A stretch of 64,000 bases of DNA from Sorghum bicolor (GCF_000003195.3 NC_012878.2:22278071-22342070); one strand, 5' to 3'. Shown: positions 33,438 through 44,967, numbered from the stretch's first letter. The notes: generated by a model not told the origin, from the letters alone. Numbers and translations: made by a program.

Positions 33438-35102
33438 CTAGTTTAGGATTAAGTGCTTTTCTTCACATCGCTGCAAGACTCTATCTAAATTCTCCAAACA
33501 ATGATCAAAGGTTTTGCCATAGACGGTAAAATCATCCATGAAAACCTCCATGATCTTCTCAATCATGTCTGAGAAAATAGACATCATGCACCGTTGGAAA
33601 GAAGCTGGAGCATTGCACAATCCGAACGACATTCGTCGGTATGCATAAGTTCCATACGGGCATGTAAAGGTAGTCTTTTCTTGGTCATCTGGGTTGATTG
33701 GGACTTGGTGATATCCAGAATAACCATCAAGGAAACAAAAGAAAGAGTGGTTTGCAAGCCGTTCCAACATTTCATCAATGAAGGGTAACGGAAAGTGATC
33801 TTTCCTTGTAGCCTTGTTGAGTTTTCGATAGTCAATACACATACGCCACCCAGTAACAATTCGTTGAGGGATGAGTTCATTCTTCTCATTCCTATCGACC
33901 GTCATTCCTCCTTTGTTTGGCACTACTTGGACAGGGCTAACCCACTCACTATGTGGCACAGGATAAATAATACCAGCATGATAGAGTTTGAGGACCTCTT
34001 TCTTAACAACCTCTCGCATAGCATTGTTAAGTCTCCGTTGTGGTTCCCTTGAAGGTGTAAAATTGGGATCAATAGGGATACGATGAGTACAGAGAATGGG
34101 ACTAATGCCCGTGAGATCTTCAAGAGAGTAGCCAAATGCTGATCTATGCCTTTCAAGAACAGTGACAAGTTGTTGTGTTTCATAATCAGAAAGCTTGTCA
34201 CTGATAATTACTAGAGTTTTTGGGTTGTTGTACAAAAAGACATATTTAAGGCTAGAAGGAAGAGGTTTTAACTCTATCGAAGGAGGTGAAGGTTGTTCAT
34301 TTTTGTCTAGCTCAATGGGTTCTACCAAATCTTCTTCTTCTTGAACAAAGAGTTCATGATTAAAGAATGGTTGGGTCATCTCCTCTTGAGTCAGCATTAA
34401 GATCTCCTCAATAGGATCTGGTTCAAGTTTAGGTTCCACTATCGTGTTAATTGATCTAGCAAGAGGAACAACAATAGTGGAATTCCCAACCTTGAAGTCT
34501 AAATGACCTCGTTGTGGTTGTTCTTGTAGAAGTTTCATGATTGGTCTGCCAATCAAGAGAGGAATCTCCGGTATGTCAAAAATGTGAAAATCTAGACATA
34601 TTCCAGAGTCCTTGATTCTAACAGGAACTGCCCTTAATACCCCATGGCTTTCTAGAATTAATCCAGATGGACTTTGTAAAAGTTTTTGAGATGGGGTTAT
34701 GGACTCGTTGGGATAAGGAGTGTCAGCTAACTCCTTGGAAATAACATTTATCCCAACATATGTATTGTAGTGGACCTTCCTAGCGGACCCTCTAATTTGG
34801 CACAGAAAAATGGTTGAAGGAGTGATGATTCGAGCTACCTCAGGAGACAGCTCAGCTTCTATTAGCCATTCATAACTCAGAATAGCCGAAAGGCTTTTGA
34901 TGTGTTCTATGTCAACAGATTCTACTCTTAGAACGGATTGAGTGGTCCCTGCTAGAGGTCGTGTTTGGATAGGAAAATTCGAGGTGTTTCCATAATCATC
35001 AAAAAGATCTTCCTCGAATTCAAAGGGATGCTCTAAAGGTGGTGGTTCATCATCCCTTAGTTGGTTTTGCATTCCCTTATCAGGAGGTTTCTTTACAACC
35101 AA
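33438..35102 (-). CDS. Protease region and reverse transcriptase (element C)
   Basis: A 554-codon open piece. The first half carries a diverged retropepsin-like region; I see VHYNTYVGINVIS and IPLLIGRPIMKLL but no clear D-T-G. The second half is RT: GWRMCIDYRKLNKATRKDHF, PLPFIDEMLERL, FCFLDGYSGYHQ with the first Asp, RRMSFGLCNAPASFQRCM, and the catalytic box FMDDFTVYG. Phe in place of Tyr before Met-Asp-Asp is usual for this branch. It ends in LILN and a TAG at 33438-33440 where Trp is expected. It is in frame with Gag upstream and RNase H downstream. Confidence 0.87.
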   Translation of the reverse strand: MVVKKPPDKGMQNQLRDDEPPPLEHPFEFEEDLFDDYGNTSNFPIQTRPLAGTTQSVLRVESVDIEHIKSLSAILSYEWLIEAELSPEVARIITPSTIFLCQIRGSARKVHYNTYVGINVISKELADTPYPNESITPSQKLLQSPSGLILESHGVLRAVPVRIKDSGICLDFHIFDIPEIPLLIGRPIMKLLQEQPQRGHLDFKVGNSTIVVPLARSINTIVEPKLEPDPIEEILMLTQEEMTQPFFNHELFVQEEEDLVEPIELDKNEQPSPPSIELKPLPSSLKYVFLYNNPKTLVIISDKLSDYETQQLVTVLERHRSAFGYSLEDLTGISPILCTHRIPIDPNFTPSREPQRRLNNAMREVVKKEVLKLYHAGIIYPVPHSEWVSPVQVVPNKGGMTVDRNEKNELIPQRIVTGWRMCIDYRKLNKATRKDHFPLPFIDEMLERLANHSFFCFLDGYSGYHQVPINPDDQEKTTFTCPYGTYAYRRMSFGLCNAPASFQRCMMSIFSDMIEKIMEVFMDDFTVYGKTFDHCLENLDRVLQRCEEKHLILN

Positions 35103-35846
35103 GTTAATGGATGGGTCAGGTGGAATTTCTAACTCGGTTGCAAGTTCCTCATCTTTTGGTTTAGGATCAAGTTCAACTTCTTTTTCTTCTTCAGGAAACT
35201 CATCATAAATGCCTGTGTAAGGGGTATTTTCAAGAATTCTCTCTAGGATAGCTCTCCTCTCATCTATGAGTTTGTGTGAGAATGAGCCTCCTGAAGCAAT
35301 GTCGAGGTGAAGAGCAGCTTCCTTGTTTAGACCACGATAAAAGTGGTAGTACAGTACATGGTCAGGCAGGTAAAGGTTTGGACCGGAATTGGTAAGGCTT
35401 GTGAACCTAGCCCATGCTGCACCTAAAGTTTCCTTCTCTCTTTGTTTGAATGTAAGAATTTCGATTCTAAGGTCAGCGATTCGAAAAAGTGGGAAGAAAG
35501 AGAGACAAAAGTTGTCCCGAAGATCATCCCAATTTCCATTAACGCCTCCTACAGAATGAGCATACTACTTTTTTGCTATTCCCAAAAGGGAGAACGGAAA
35601 TAATTTCCATTTAAGGGTTTCTTGTGTCATGCCGGAAATAGATCGGCAAGAGCACAACTGCTCGAATTCTCTAAGGTGGGTGTATGGATCTTCATCTACT
35701 TGCCCAGAGAAGGGTTGCTCCTGAATCATGGCTATTAGATCAGGGCCGAGGTCGTAGCCATCTGTAAGAATTGGATGTGATGATGGTGGTGGCTCTAATA
35801 ACTCGCCCTTTGGAGCAAAAAATTTATAGATAGGAGTGAAATCCAT
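35103..35846 (-). pseudogene. Gag (element C)
   Basis: Starts at ATG 35846. It contains QPFSGQVDEDPYTHLREF and ETLKWKLFPFSLLGIAKK, then a TAG at 35565-35567 where Trp is expected. Gag continues in the same frame (VGGVNGNWDDLRDNF, FFPLFRIADLRIEIL, LYYHFYRGLNKEAAL, IASGGSFSHKL). It runs without a separate start into the protease-RT reading at 35102, so Gag and Pol form one long frame. It is very close to the Gag of element B in the two conserved blocks. Confidence 0.82.
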
Positions 35847-35939
35847 GTGGTATGGTGAAAATGGTAAGGTGAGTGTGGTAAAAAAGGAAAAGAAAAAGGA
35901 TATACGGATGACTTGGTTCGAAACTAGCACAGCTACCGT

Positions 35940-35957
35940 TCCCTGGCAATGGCGCCA
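35940..35957 (-). other. Primer-binding site of C (Asp tRNA type, two changes)
   Basis: The minus strand reads TGGCGCCATTGCCAGGGA. It differs from the Asp-tRNA complement at two positions, both G to A, as CpG decay would give. Confidence 0.85.
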
Positions 35958-35964
35958 GAAAGCT

Positions 35965-37185
35965 TGTTGGGTATTTTAAACGCAAACAGAAAAAATCCGC
36001 AAGCGCACGGATACCGATGTAGCTTTCACCCGAGAGTATTCCAGAGTATCGATTTTCCACAGGGAACGTGATTGTGCTAATTAAGATTCAAGATCGCCCA
36101 AGGATAACTATATAATTATTTTTTGGTGGGAAGAGAGGAAGTTTCCTGAGAGTTCTCTAGTTGATCTAAGAATGAAGAATTACTTCAAAGATTATTTATT
36201 TCGGGACATCAGAACACTAACCACAGAAAGAGATGAGAAGGGGGCTAGGAAGCTCTGTCTACGGTCCTACAAACACCGATCCAAACAAGGTGGGATACGT
36301 CGACCGTTAGGGCTATCACTACCCTAGGGCTACCACAACAATCCGCAGGATTGGGTGCAATTCCAGGTAATTGCAAGACTAAACACCACGTCGAATCTAT
36401 TAATTACTACTCTAGCGTTATAAAGACTGGAGCACTTGATGCAAGCGGGAATCCAATAAATAACTTGAATGTAAATAGAAGTAATTAAAGAACTCAGGAA
36501 TTTTGAATTGAAGAACGATGAAGAACGAACCAGTTGCTGCAAAAGTACAATGTTGAGGAAGATCCGACAGATCTGGCTCCTCCTGTGCTCTCCTCTTCTC
36601 ACTCCCTATTTTCTAGATTACAACTAGAACTAACTAGAACTAGAACTAAAAGAACTAGAACTAGAACTAGATGAACTAGAGGGATCCTCTCTGCTTGGAT
36701 GAATAATTGAAACCCTAGCTTTGATTCTGTAGAAGAGGTATGTTCTCCAGGGGCTAGGGGGCCTGCTTATATAGCCCTTCCAAATGAACGTGGACCGTCG
36801 GATCAAACCGACCTTAATCGCACGGTTTTCCTTAATCCTTTAGGTCGGTGGAGCATGATCCGCGAGGCGGAGCCTGATTGGCTCCTGTAGCTGGGCGGGC
36901 GCAGGGTGGGCGCCCTGCCCCCAGGCCCGCTCGGCCTCTCGTTCGTTCCCGTGGCTTCTGGAGTCTTCTAGATAATAGAAAATTGGCGCACACGTTAATA
37001 TCTCTACGTAAACCCAACGTGTGGGCCTTTCCTCCATATTTCCTGATAACCCCCTACAGAAATAGACAAACACCAAAACTCGTGGAATTTTGTAAGATGA
37101 AACCCTAATTTTGGATGTTGGTTTCATATAGGTCCTTTTCCATGATTAGTTAACGATTAAATGTGAGCATTAAGGACCGTCAATA
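35965..37185 (-). repeat. 5' LTR of element C
   Basis: 1221 bp, plus strand TGTTGGGTATTTT to GACCGTCAATA (last C changed to T). Minus-strand TATATAAG near 36766-36773. Followed by GTGGT at 37186-37190. Confidence 0.95.
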
Positions 37186-37190
37186 GTGGT

Positions 37191-38480
37191 TCCTAGGAAT
37201 CGAGAACTAAAAAACTGATTATGGATTAAGCACATATTTTGAAGCTGTCCATCCATCTAGGGAGTAGCAAGATGTACCAAGATCTAATACCCCACTTTTG
37301 GTGGACTAGGATGAAAAAGAAAATAGCAGCCTACATGGCCCGGTGTGACACATGTTGTAGAGTCAAGGCTATACATATGAAGTCGGCAGGGTTGTTGCAA
37401 CCGCTGTTAGTTCCCGCTTGGAAGTGGGAAGAGATATTTATAAGTGGATTGCCAACTACAAGAAAAGGGAATGACTCAATCAGGGTCATTGTTGATCGAT
37501 TGACTAAATTAGCTAATTTTCTACCAGTTAAAAACACGTATGGACCGCCGCAGTATGTTGATCTATACATTGCAGAGATTGTCAAGTTGCATGGTATTCC
37601 CAAAACTATCGTATGAGATAGAGGTCCGCAGTTTACTGCTCATTTTTGGGAACGAATGCATAAGAGTTTAGGCACCAGCCTAGTGAGGAGTACAGCATAT
37701 CATCCTCAAACCTTAGGCCAAACGGAGAGACTTAATCAGGTCCTAGAAGACATGCTCAGAGCTTGTGTGTTATCTTCAAACTGTTCTTGGGAGGCCTGGT
37801 TAACTTTAGCTGAATTCTCTTACAATAATAGTTATCAGGAGAGTATCAAGATGGCTCCGTTCGAAGCCCTATATGGTCGAAAGTGTAGAACTCCATTAAA
37901 CTGGATTGAACCCGGTGAAAGGAGGTACTACGGCATCGACTTCGTGAAATAAACTGAGAAAAAGGTACAAATCATCCAGCAGCACATGAAAGCCGCACGA
38001 TCACGTCAGAAAAGCTATGCTGATAAGAGGAGAAGGCCGCTTGAGTTCGCTGTAGGTGATTATGTATACCTCAAGGTTACACCAACGAAGAAAGTCTAGC
38101 GCTTTAGGGTACCTAGTAAGCTTGCACCAAGAAACGTGGGACATCAGATAGTAGAACGAAAAGGCCCTATGGCCTATAAGTTATAGTTGCCTGAAGAGTT
38201 AAGTTCTATATTTCTAGTATTCCACGTGTCCCAATTAAGAAAGTGTCTGAAAGTACCTAAGCAAAGAATTGAACCCAAAGGTATCAAGATCAAGGCAGAC
38301 CTAGAGTATAAGGAGCAACCGGTAAGCATAGTGGACACCAAGGAATGAGTGACAAGGAATAGAGTGGTGAAAATCTATAAAGTTGTGTGGAGTCATCATG
38401 ATGATAGAGGTGCCACCTGGAAAACTTAGGATTATCTAAAAGAAGTTTACCCACGATTTCTAAGAAATGGTTAGTAACTC
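37191..38480 (+). pseudogene. Integrase and chromodomain of Tekay/Del chromovirus D
   Basis: One frame with several stops. Zinc-binding end: CDTCCRVKAIHM. Core: RKGNDSIRVIVDRLTK, stop at 37614 in the IVxDRGPQF box, then STAYHPQTLGQTERLNQ with the catalytic Glu and LAEFSYNNSYQESI. The C-terminus has FAVGDYVYLKV and FHVSQLRKCL. Near 38300-38460 the tail YKEQPVSIVDTKE, VVKIYKVVWSHH and ATWKT with YPRFL is a chromodomain of the Tekay type, which in active elements guides insertion to heterochromatin. Stops at 37950, about 38098, 38185, 38346 and 38427 make it dead. Confidence 0.82.
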
Positions 38481-38518
38481 AAAATCTCAGGACAAGATTT
38501 CCCTAAGGGGGGAAGGGC

Positions 38519-41160
38519 TGTAACACCCTAGGTGTTAAGCATGCACTAAGTCTTATAAATCATGCATAAGCATCAGCATGAGCATCCCATCATATGTGCA
38601 TAGTGAAATTAAATATGATTTTATGTGCATGTTTTAAATAGGATTTAATTATGCTAAAATACCAAGCTTGCCTGAAAAACTTGTTTATCATGCCAAACTT
38701 GGTTGGTCTAGGTTTAAAGTGAATTAAGAAAATTTTGGTGGAATTTTTGGAGCTCTAGAAATTTTGAAATTGATTTTATTTCAAAAATCTCCAAAATGAA
38801 TTTATTTAAATCTAGAACTAGTTTTAATTTGTAACTCAAATTCTATTGAGAATTTTGAGTTGCTCCATAAAGCAAAGTTGTAGAGAATTTTATTTAGAAC
38901 AACTTTTGTTTTTGAGGCAAAAGCTGAAAATGACTTTAAATGCTCAAAAATGGGTTTGAATAATTATTGGAAAATGAAATTCAAAAAAAAAGAAAAGAGG
39001 CAGGGGCGTTAGCAGGCCGCCGCCTCGCTTCTGGACCATTGGCCGAAGCCGCCTTGACCTGCCTCCCCCTTTCTCCCTCCCTGCACCTGCATGCACAGCG
39101 GTAGCGCCGGTGCCGCCGTGGCGAGCCGGCAGGCCACAGCCGCCGTGTGGCGGCCATGCGACGCCGTGGCAGCGCCTGGTCGGTGACTAGGATCCCTCTG
39201 CTGCTCCCACCTTGTCTCCCTCTCTCATTTGCGCTCTCTCTCGCTCGCTCTCACCCTCTCGCGCTTGCAGCAGCAGCGGCGGCAGCGTCGCCATCCCGCT
39301 ATCGCCGCCGGGCCTTGGAAGCTCGCCGCCAACCAAACTAGCCACCCGAGCTTGCGTCCGAGGGCGCCATTCGCTTCCTCCATCCAGTGTGCACGCTCAA
39401 CCGACGGGGTAAGCCTTGCCGTGGCCACAACCGCACACCAAAGTGAGCTCCAACTCTAGCGAGCTTTCGGCTTGCGTGGCCGCGCTCCCTCTACCGTCTT
39501 CTTATCCTGTTTTCTCACGCATTGGATTCGTCTCGCCTCCCCGCACCTCCTCCACCCCTTGGCTACTCCAATCCCAGTCGTAGCCGTCTCACCGGCGGTG
39601 AGTCGTGCTGCCGTTTTCCGCCATGCGTAGTGAACCTCATGCTCCGGAGCCTCCGAGCGACCGTTGAGGGTACCCCTTGACGCGCCAAATCAAGGGGAAC
39701 ACGACGGTGGCGGTCCCGTCGTCGGAGACCTCACCGGTGGCGAGTTTCATTCGCCGGAGTTCACCCCTCTCTCTGTGTCACTAATGGCGTGGGGTCAGGG
39801 TCCCATCTATCGGTCTCAGAGAGCGGTCGTGGGTGCACTGCACCGGGTGCATCTAGCAAAACTCAGCCGATTTTGATTTTCGTTTTAAAAAAAATGTTTT
39901 GCAGAAATACTTTCATAACTTTGAAAATTCATAACATGAGTTCTAGGGCTCCAAAAATAGTGAAACAAATTTTGATATGCTCTATAAATCAAGATCTACA
40001 GTTTAGTACCATTGCATGTTATGATTGAATACCTTTTCGGTGTAGATTTATTTAATACATTTAATTGGTGTTTCTTAGAAAATGCACAGAAAATATAATA
40101 TGTTTAAAAATATGATTCTTATTTTACTGGCTTTGCATGACTGTGTAGTTGCTGGGAAAATGAGAAACACAATATTTGCTGTATAAATTAATTTCTATTA
40201 ATTTAAATGCTTGCATGACAGTAGTTTATAATTTTTAATAAATAATCTGATCATGCAATTAATCTGGAAATTTTTGTGAGCCTTTCTTATGTTAGTAAGT
40301 AATTTAGAAAAATATGAAATATGTTGTTTGACACTTTTGCATGAGTAGGGTATTTTCCCCTAATTGTATTAATAAACTTGTGAATTCTGTACGGGCCATG
40401 TTACTTGCCCAAATGCTATAAAAATTTGGTAGTAGACTTTATATATGATCTGTGACATGCTGTAATTTTTATAGAATTTATTGAAGCATATATATACTGT
40501 TGTTATAGGCTTAGCAGTTAATAAAAAATTAAACAATTTGCTATGTATGAAATTAGTGGAGTCAAATAAGTTTGGTGTATCTTCGAAGCACTAGGATAGC
40601 TTGCTAGTTGAGTAGTAGCTTGTAGAAGAGAATGCAATAGATTGTTTGTCTACGTTACATGTTCTTGGATGATGTTGACTACTTAGTAGTAGTAGTTCCT
40701 TGTTTCCTATATCATGACTCTTCTCTACCGGAGAGGAAATATGCACTTACTCCATAAAAAGCAAATCATGATCATCTTGTCTTCGCTTGCATGCTACTGC
40801 ACCTCAAGCATCCTGCACCTCCGCTTATTTGTACATGTGCATCGTATAGGCTCGTAAGAGAACGAGGTAGAGCCCAAGGAGCAGGAGGAGACTCCGGTGT
40901 AGGGACTTCCAGAGAATCACGAGCCAGAAGAAGAGCTACAGGAGTGCCCCGATCACAAGCATAGCACCTTCGAGAGAGGCAAGCCCCAGAGCATTCTAAG
41001 TCTCCCTCATTTCCGCTAACATACTTTGTTATATCATGATGGTTTCCTCTGTTGCATTAAGTTATAGGAGTTGCTTGACACTGTTGATGCATAAGTTATT
41101 CCTAGACTTTACTACATATCTACCTGCCTTGTCCTAATTAGTGTAGACATGAATTCTATG
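38519..41160 (+). repeat. 3' LTR of chromovirus D, first part
   Basis: Starts TGTAACACCC right after the purine tract AAGGGGGGAAGGGC (38505-38518), the usual Tekay/Del LTR start. It has an AT-rich first part, then a GC-rich, CT-repeat stretch at about 39000-39880 (transcript-leader like), then an AT-rich part. It is interrupted by E at 41166 and resumes at 50411. Short open stretches around 39147-39876 show no domain and I do not call genes here. Confidence 0.8.
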
Positions 41161-41165
41161 CTTAG
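41161..41165. repeat. Target-site duplication of element E (CTTAG, left copy)
   Basis: CTTAG precedes the TGTTGACAG start of E and recurs at 50406-50410. Confidence 0.95.
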
Positions 41166-42680
41166 TGTTGACAGTCCTTAAGTACTAAAATTAATAATCA
41201 AATAAACATTGAAAAGGATCAATATGAAACAAACATCTAGAATTAGGGTTTTATCTGACAGAATTCCACGAGCTTTGGTGTTTATCTATTTCTGCAGGGG
41301 GTTATCAGAGAATATGGAGAGAAGGCTCACATGTCATGTTTACAACGAGATAATTACGTGCCGCGCAATTTTCTTCAATCTAGAAGAGTCCAGAAGCCAC
41401 GGGAACGAACGAGAAGAGAATCGGGCTTGGGGGCAGGTTGCCCGCCCACCCACCTTGGGCGCCCGCCCAGGACAGGAGTCCAATCAGGACTCTGCTTCGG
41501 GGCAAAACTCCATCGACCTAAAGGATCAATCTAAACCACACAATCTATGTCGGTTTGATCTGACAGCCCACGTTCACTTGAGGGGACTATAAAACCAGAC
41601 CCCCTGGCCCCTGGAGGAGAGAGGAGAAGAGAAGAAATCATTATTCAGAGGTAGCCATCAAAGTTAGGGTTTAGAGCTTCTCTCCCACAAAGAATTAGAA
41701 ATAGCTACTCCCTAATCCTTCAAGTTTAGAGGTTTGATTAGATAGCAATTAGAGAAGTAGATCACTACGCTCTGGATTCGGATCTTCGGTAATAAAGATT
41801 GGTATTATTCATATCTTTCTCTAATTCTTTGTTCTAATTGCATTATGTCTCTAATTATTATGTTCTTAGTTTGCTCTAGTTCTATATTTGATATAGTTCT
41901 AATTGATAATGAGTTTATGTATAAGTTTGCAAAGCGCTTAGCTCTCGACGCGGGGGAGTTAGGTGATAGATCACATGTGAGCGTGGTGCTTAGATGTTAT
42001 TTATCTGCAAATGTATCCTATTGGCCGGGTCGTGTGGTAGTTTGCGATAGTGACAGCTTCGTTGATTCTTCTATAGTCCACCCTCCATTGATAGGACAGG
42101 CAGAACCTGTATTGTGGAGTAAGTCATGCGATGCTCTGATTTACTTTATCAATGTTCCTTATACATTAATGAAGAGTCTTTTATGCTATATATGATCTTG
42201 TAGATAACTAGAGTAGATTATGACTTAGTAGTTAGTAGATAACTTAGAATCCATTCTTTAGCTAATCCGACATCACCTATATATATGAGGAGTAGTCTAT
42301 TTTCTAATCGTTGTGTTATTTATCCCTTGAACTTATAATTCATTATCATTATCTTTATGGTTTACCCCCTACTAAAGTAAGTGACTGTGTGACGAGTTTC
42401 TCATTAGTAATCACGTTCTTGCAAGTTTATCTCTAGTCTATGCCTTGATAGATTTTGCCCTTAATTTAATCTCCTTAGATCCCTTGAGCAAAATTATAAA
42501 TAACGATACCTGGAATACTTATCCTGGTGAAATGCTACAATGAGGTGTTTTATCTGTGCGCTTGCGGATAGAATAGATTATTTTCTAGAGAGCCTTTATA
42601 TTTATAAATACCTTTGTACACTCTGGCACCATGCTAGGGATGACAACCTAGTATCTAAGTGGTGTTAGCTAGTGTCAACT
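41166..42680 (+). repeat. 5' LTR of element E
   Basis: 1515 bp from TGTTGACAG to GTGTCAACT (last A changed to T). GGGCGCCCGCCC at 41457-41468 and a TATAAAA box at 41588-41594. Confidence 0.95.
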
Positions 42681-42688
42681 AGCATTTC

Positions 42689-42706
42689 TGGCGCCGTTGC
42701 CGGGGA
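42689..42706 (+). other. Primer-binding site of E (Asp tRNA type)
   Basis: TGGCGCCGTTGCCGGGGA, an exact complement of the plant Asp-tRNA 3' end, eight bases after the LTR. Confidence 0.92.
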
Positions 42707-43011
42707 GTCTCATGAATAAGTCATAAAGGGGAACAAAAGTACTTAGGAACGGTAAGGAAAGCCAGAAAATCAGTCAAGGTTATTCATATAAAATATTATA
42801 CTAGACTACAGAGAAATAATTGCATAAAAACAGCTACTAAGTGAGAAATCATAACAAGGCACCTCTGCTTTGGCAGGTTCACCCTGTTGTTTTTCTATGT
42901 TTATATTTTTATACAGGGTATATCAGGATTGACTTTGGGTACATTCAACTCTTCATCATCAGAACCAAAGCAATCAAGAGAAGAAGAAGCTAGCTACCAA
43001 TTGCTGAAGCT
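42707..43011 (+). other. Leader of element E with possible intron
   Basis: The 305-bp leader has no gene. CG followed by GTAAGG at 42752-42757 could be a splice donor. A long pyrimidine-rich stretch ending TTATACAG at 42916 is a good acceptor, which would remove 165 nt before the Gag ATG at 43012. This is inference from sequence only. Confidence 0.4.
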
Positions 43012-43863
43012 ATGGCACAAAAGACCCTACAAGAATTCTCTGCTCCAAGCCTTGAGAACATTCTAACTGGTCCAAGATTTGCAGTAGAAGAAGGAATACC
43101 TGAGTTTGAGCTCAAGTCAAGCCTCATCAATTTGGTGCAAGCTACACAATTCAGTGGAAAGGCACATGAAGATGCTAGTGCACACTTGCAGAATTTCTTA
43201 GAGATTGAGAGCACAATCCACATCAACGGAGTTGACAAAGACGTCATACTGCTTTGCCTTTTTCCATTCTCACTAGAAGGAAAAGCGAGGAAGTGGTTCT
43301 ACACTCATCAAGATAACATCAACAACTGGACGAACTTGTCAGATGCCTTTCTATCAAAGTTTTTCCCTATAGGCAAAACAACTGCCTTAAGAGAAAATAT
43401 TGTCAGTTTTCAACAGCAGAAGACAGAAACCATTTCAGAAGCATGGGAGCGTTTTCAAGGATACATATCAGATTGTCCTCACCATGGAATGGCCACATGG
43501 TTACTTATGCAGACCTTCTACCATGGATTAACCCAGAAGGCTCGTGAGTGCCTAGATGCATCCGCTAAAGGATCATTCTTTTAGTTTACAACTGGAAAAA
43601 CAGAAATACTTTTGGATAAGATAGCAGAAAACCAAAGCTGGTTCCAAGATAAAGCTCAACAATGTCATCAAACTGAAGAAATACCAGAAGAAGTAAATGC
43701 ATTATCAACTAAGATGGAAAATTTGCTCCATTGGATTGACCAGAGGGCCAAGTTTAAAGAAGATCAAAGGGCCATTGAGACAGCATACAAATATCAACCA
43801 ACTTCGAGTCAACCCAATAGCAAAGGTATGAACTCAGGTAATACTTTCAAGCAACTTTCATGA
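43012..43863 (+). pseudogene. Gag (element E)
   Basis: ATG at 43012. Capsid blocks: LVQATQFSGKAHEDASAHLQ, LFPFSLEGKARKWFY, AFLSKFFPIGKTTALRENI, AWERFQGYISDCPHHGM and LMQTFYHGLTQKARECLDA. A TAG at 43582-43584 interrupts the frame, which then continues with NALSTKMENLLHWIDQR. A second stop (TGA at 43861) follows. Both stops are in the same frame as the downstream protease, so a single Gag-protease chain is broken twice. The wording is closer to the Gag of F than to that of B or C. No zinc knuckle is seen. Confidence 0.82.
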
Positions 43864-44967
43864 AAAGAGATAATTGCTCAACAAACCAAAATTAATGATG
43901 AAGTTAAACAAAGGCTAGATACAAATGAATCATCCCTAAAAGATATACACAATAAAATGGATTTTCTACTAACTGCCTTTGATGAGCAAAACACTCTTAA
44001 TAAAAGGGTAGAGCTTAAATTAATAAAGATAGCTGCTGCACTGCCTGTTGCTACTAACCTTGAGCAGGTAAAGAATATAACTACTAGAGGAGGCAAAGCT
44101 ACCAGAGATCCCCCATACCCAAAAGAGAAACAAAGAACCTCAGCACCAGTGCAACCAGCAGTGATAGAAGAAGAAAGCCCAGTTGAAGCAGAAGATCTGC
44201 TACATCCACCAAGAACTGGAGAAATGAGGAAAGATTTTTACGACACCAACTATTTGCCATTTCCTAGAAGAAACAGACGACTGCAGTCGGATGAGCAGTT
44301 TGGTAAGTTTGTAGAGGTAATTCAGAAATTATATGTCAACATACCTCTGCTCGATGCCATACAGGTACCTACATATGCAAAGTACATCAGAGATATTCTT
44401 AACAAGAAGAGACCACTGCCCACCACTGAGGTTATCAAGCTGACAGAAGAATGTAGTGCGGCCATCCTCAACAAGCCACCAAGGAAGAAGGAAGATCCAG
44501 GATGCCCCACTATTGACTGCTCGATCGGAAACCAACACTTCAACAATGCACTTTGTGATCTCGGAGCAAGTGTCAGTGTGATGCCAGCATCAATCTACAA
44601 AAAGCTTGAGCATGCGACCCTAGAACCAACATCAATGTGTCTACAACTAGCGGATCAATCAGTTCGACACCCGTTGGGCATCGCCGAGAACATTCCAGTC
44701 AAGATCAGAGATTTCCTGGTGCCAGTAGACTTCGTAGTACTGGACATGAGTCCTGACTCAAAAGTGTCCATCATCCTTGGAAGGCCATTTCTGAGCACTG
44801 CCAATGCCCACATTGATGTCGGAAAAGGAGAAATCAAGTTCAACATAAACGGTAAAGAAGAACACTTCACATTCAAGCCCAGACCAGAGAGAGACTCTAC
44901 AGTGAAGGAAGTTCATGAAGAACCACTGGAGACACCATCTCCGGAGGAAGGTAACTCAGAAGATTAA
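43864..44967 (+). CDS. Gag C-terminus and aspartic protease (element E)
   Basis: Continues the Gag frame. The first about 60 codons repeat the coiled motif found in F (DEVKQRLDTNESSLKDI, MDFLLTAFDEQNTL, KIAAALP). After a Pro-rich linker comes FVEVIQKLYVNIPLLDAIQ and YAKYIRDILNKKRPLP, typical of the region before protease. The protease itself has NALCDLGASVSVMPASIYKK near codon 200 of the open part, with D-L-G-A as active-site strand, and SIILGRPFLSTANAHIDV. It would process Gag. The frame ends at 44967 in an acidic tail with no RT following. Confidence 0.85.
   Translation, partial: KEIIAQQTKINDEVKQRLDTNESSLKDIHNKMDFLLTAFDEQNTLNKRVELKLIKIAAALPVATNLEQVKNITTRGGKATRDPPYPKEKQRTSAPVQPAVIEEESPVEAEDLLHPPRTGEMRKDFYDTNYLPFPRRNRRLQSDEQFGKFVEVIQKLYVNIPLLDAIQVPTYAKYIRDILNKKRPLPTTEVIKLTEECSAAILNKPPRKKEDPGCPTIDCSIGNQHFNNALCDLGASVSVMPASIYKKLEHATLEPTSMCLQLADQSVRHPLGIAENIPVKIRDFLVPVDFVVLDMSPDSKVSIILGRPFLSTANAHIDVGKGEIKFNINGKEEHFTFKPRPERDSTVKEVHEEPLETPSPEEGNSED

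Larger units (their letters stand above)
28984..37185 (-). mobile_element. Autonomous Athila/Tat-branch Ty3/gypsy retrotransposon C
   Basis: A full 8.2-kb element on the minus strand with LTRs, an Asp-type primer site, Gag, protease region, RT, RNase H and integrase, and a purine tract. It is inserted in the integrase gene of D. Its LTR head and 3' untranslated blocks match those of B and E, making it the only visible element of that group that encodes replication enzymes. The coding frame is interrupted by two TAG stops and one frameshift, so this copy is inactive. The LTRs differ at about 9 sites in the first 240 bp. Confidence 0.93.

Noticed and set aside
39147..39876. GC-rich cluster of short open frames that looks like a host gene exon or CpG island
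   Set aside because: It lies inside the D LTR between its TGTAACACCC start and the E insertion; the frames overlap in several phases with no conserved domain, and a GC-rich leader is usual for Tekay-type LTRs.
41845..42195. A 116-codon frame in the E LTR, repeated at 49570-49893
   Set aside because: Lies within the LTR and is retained in both copies only because they are duplicates; the right copy is truncated by a stop.
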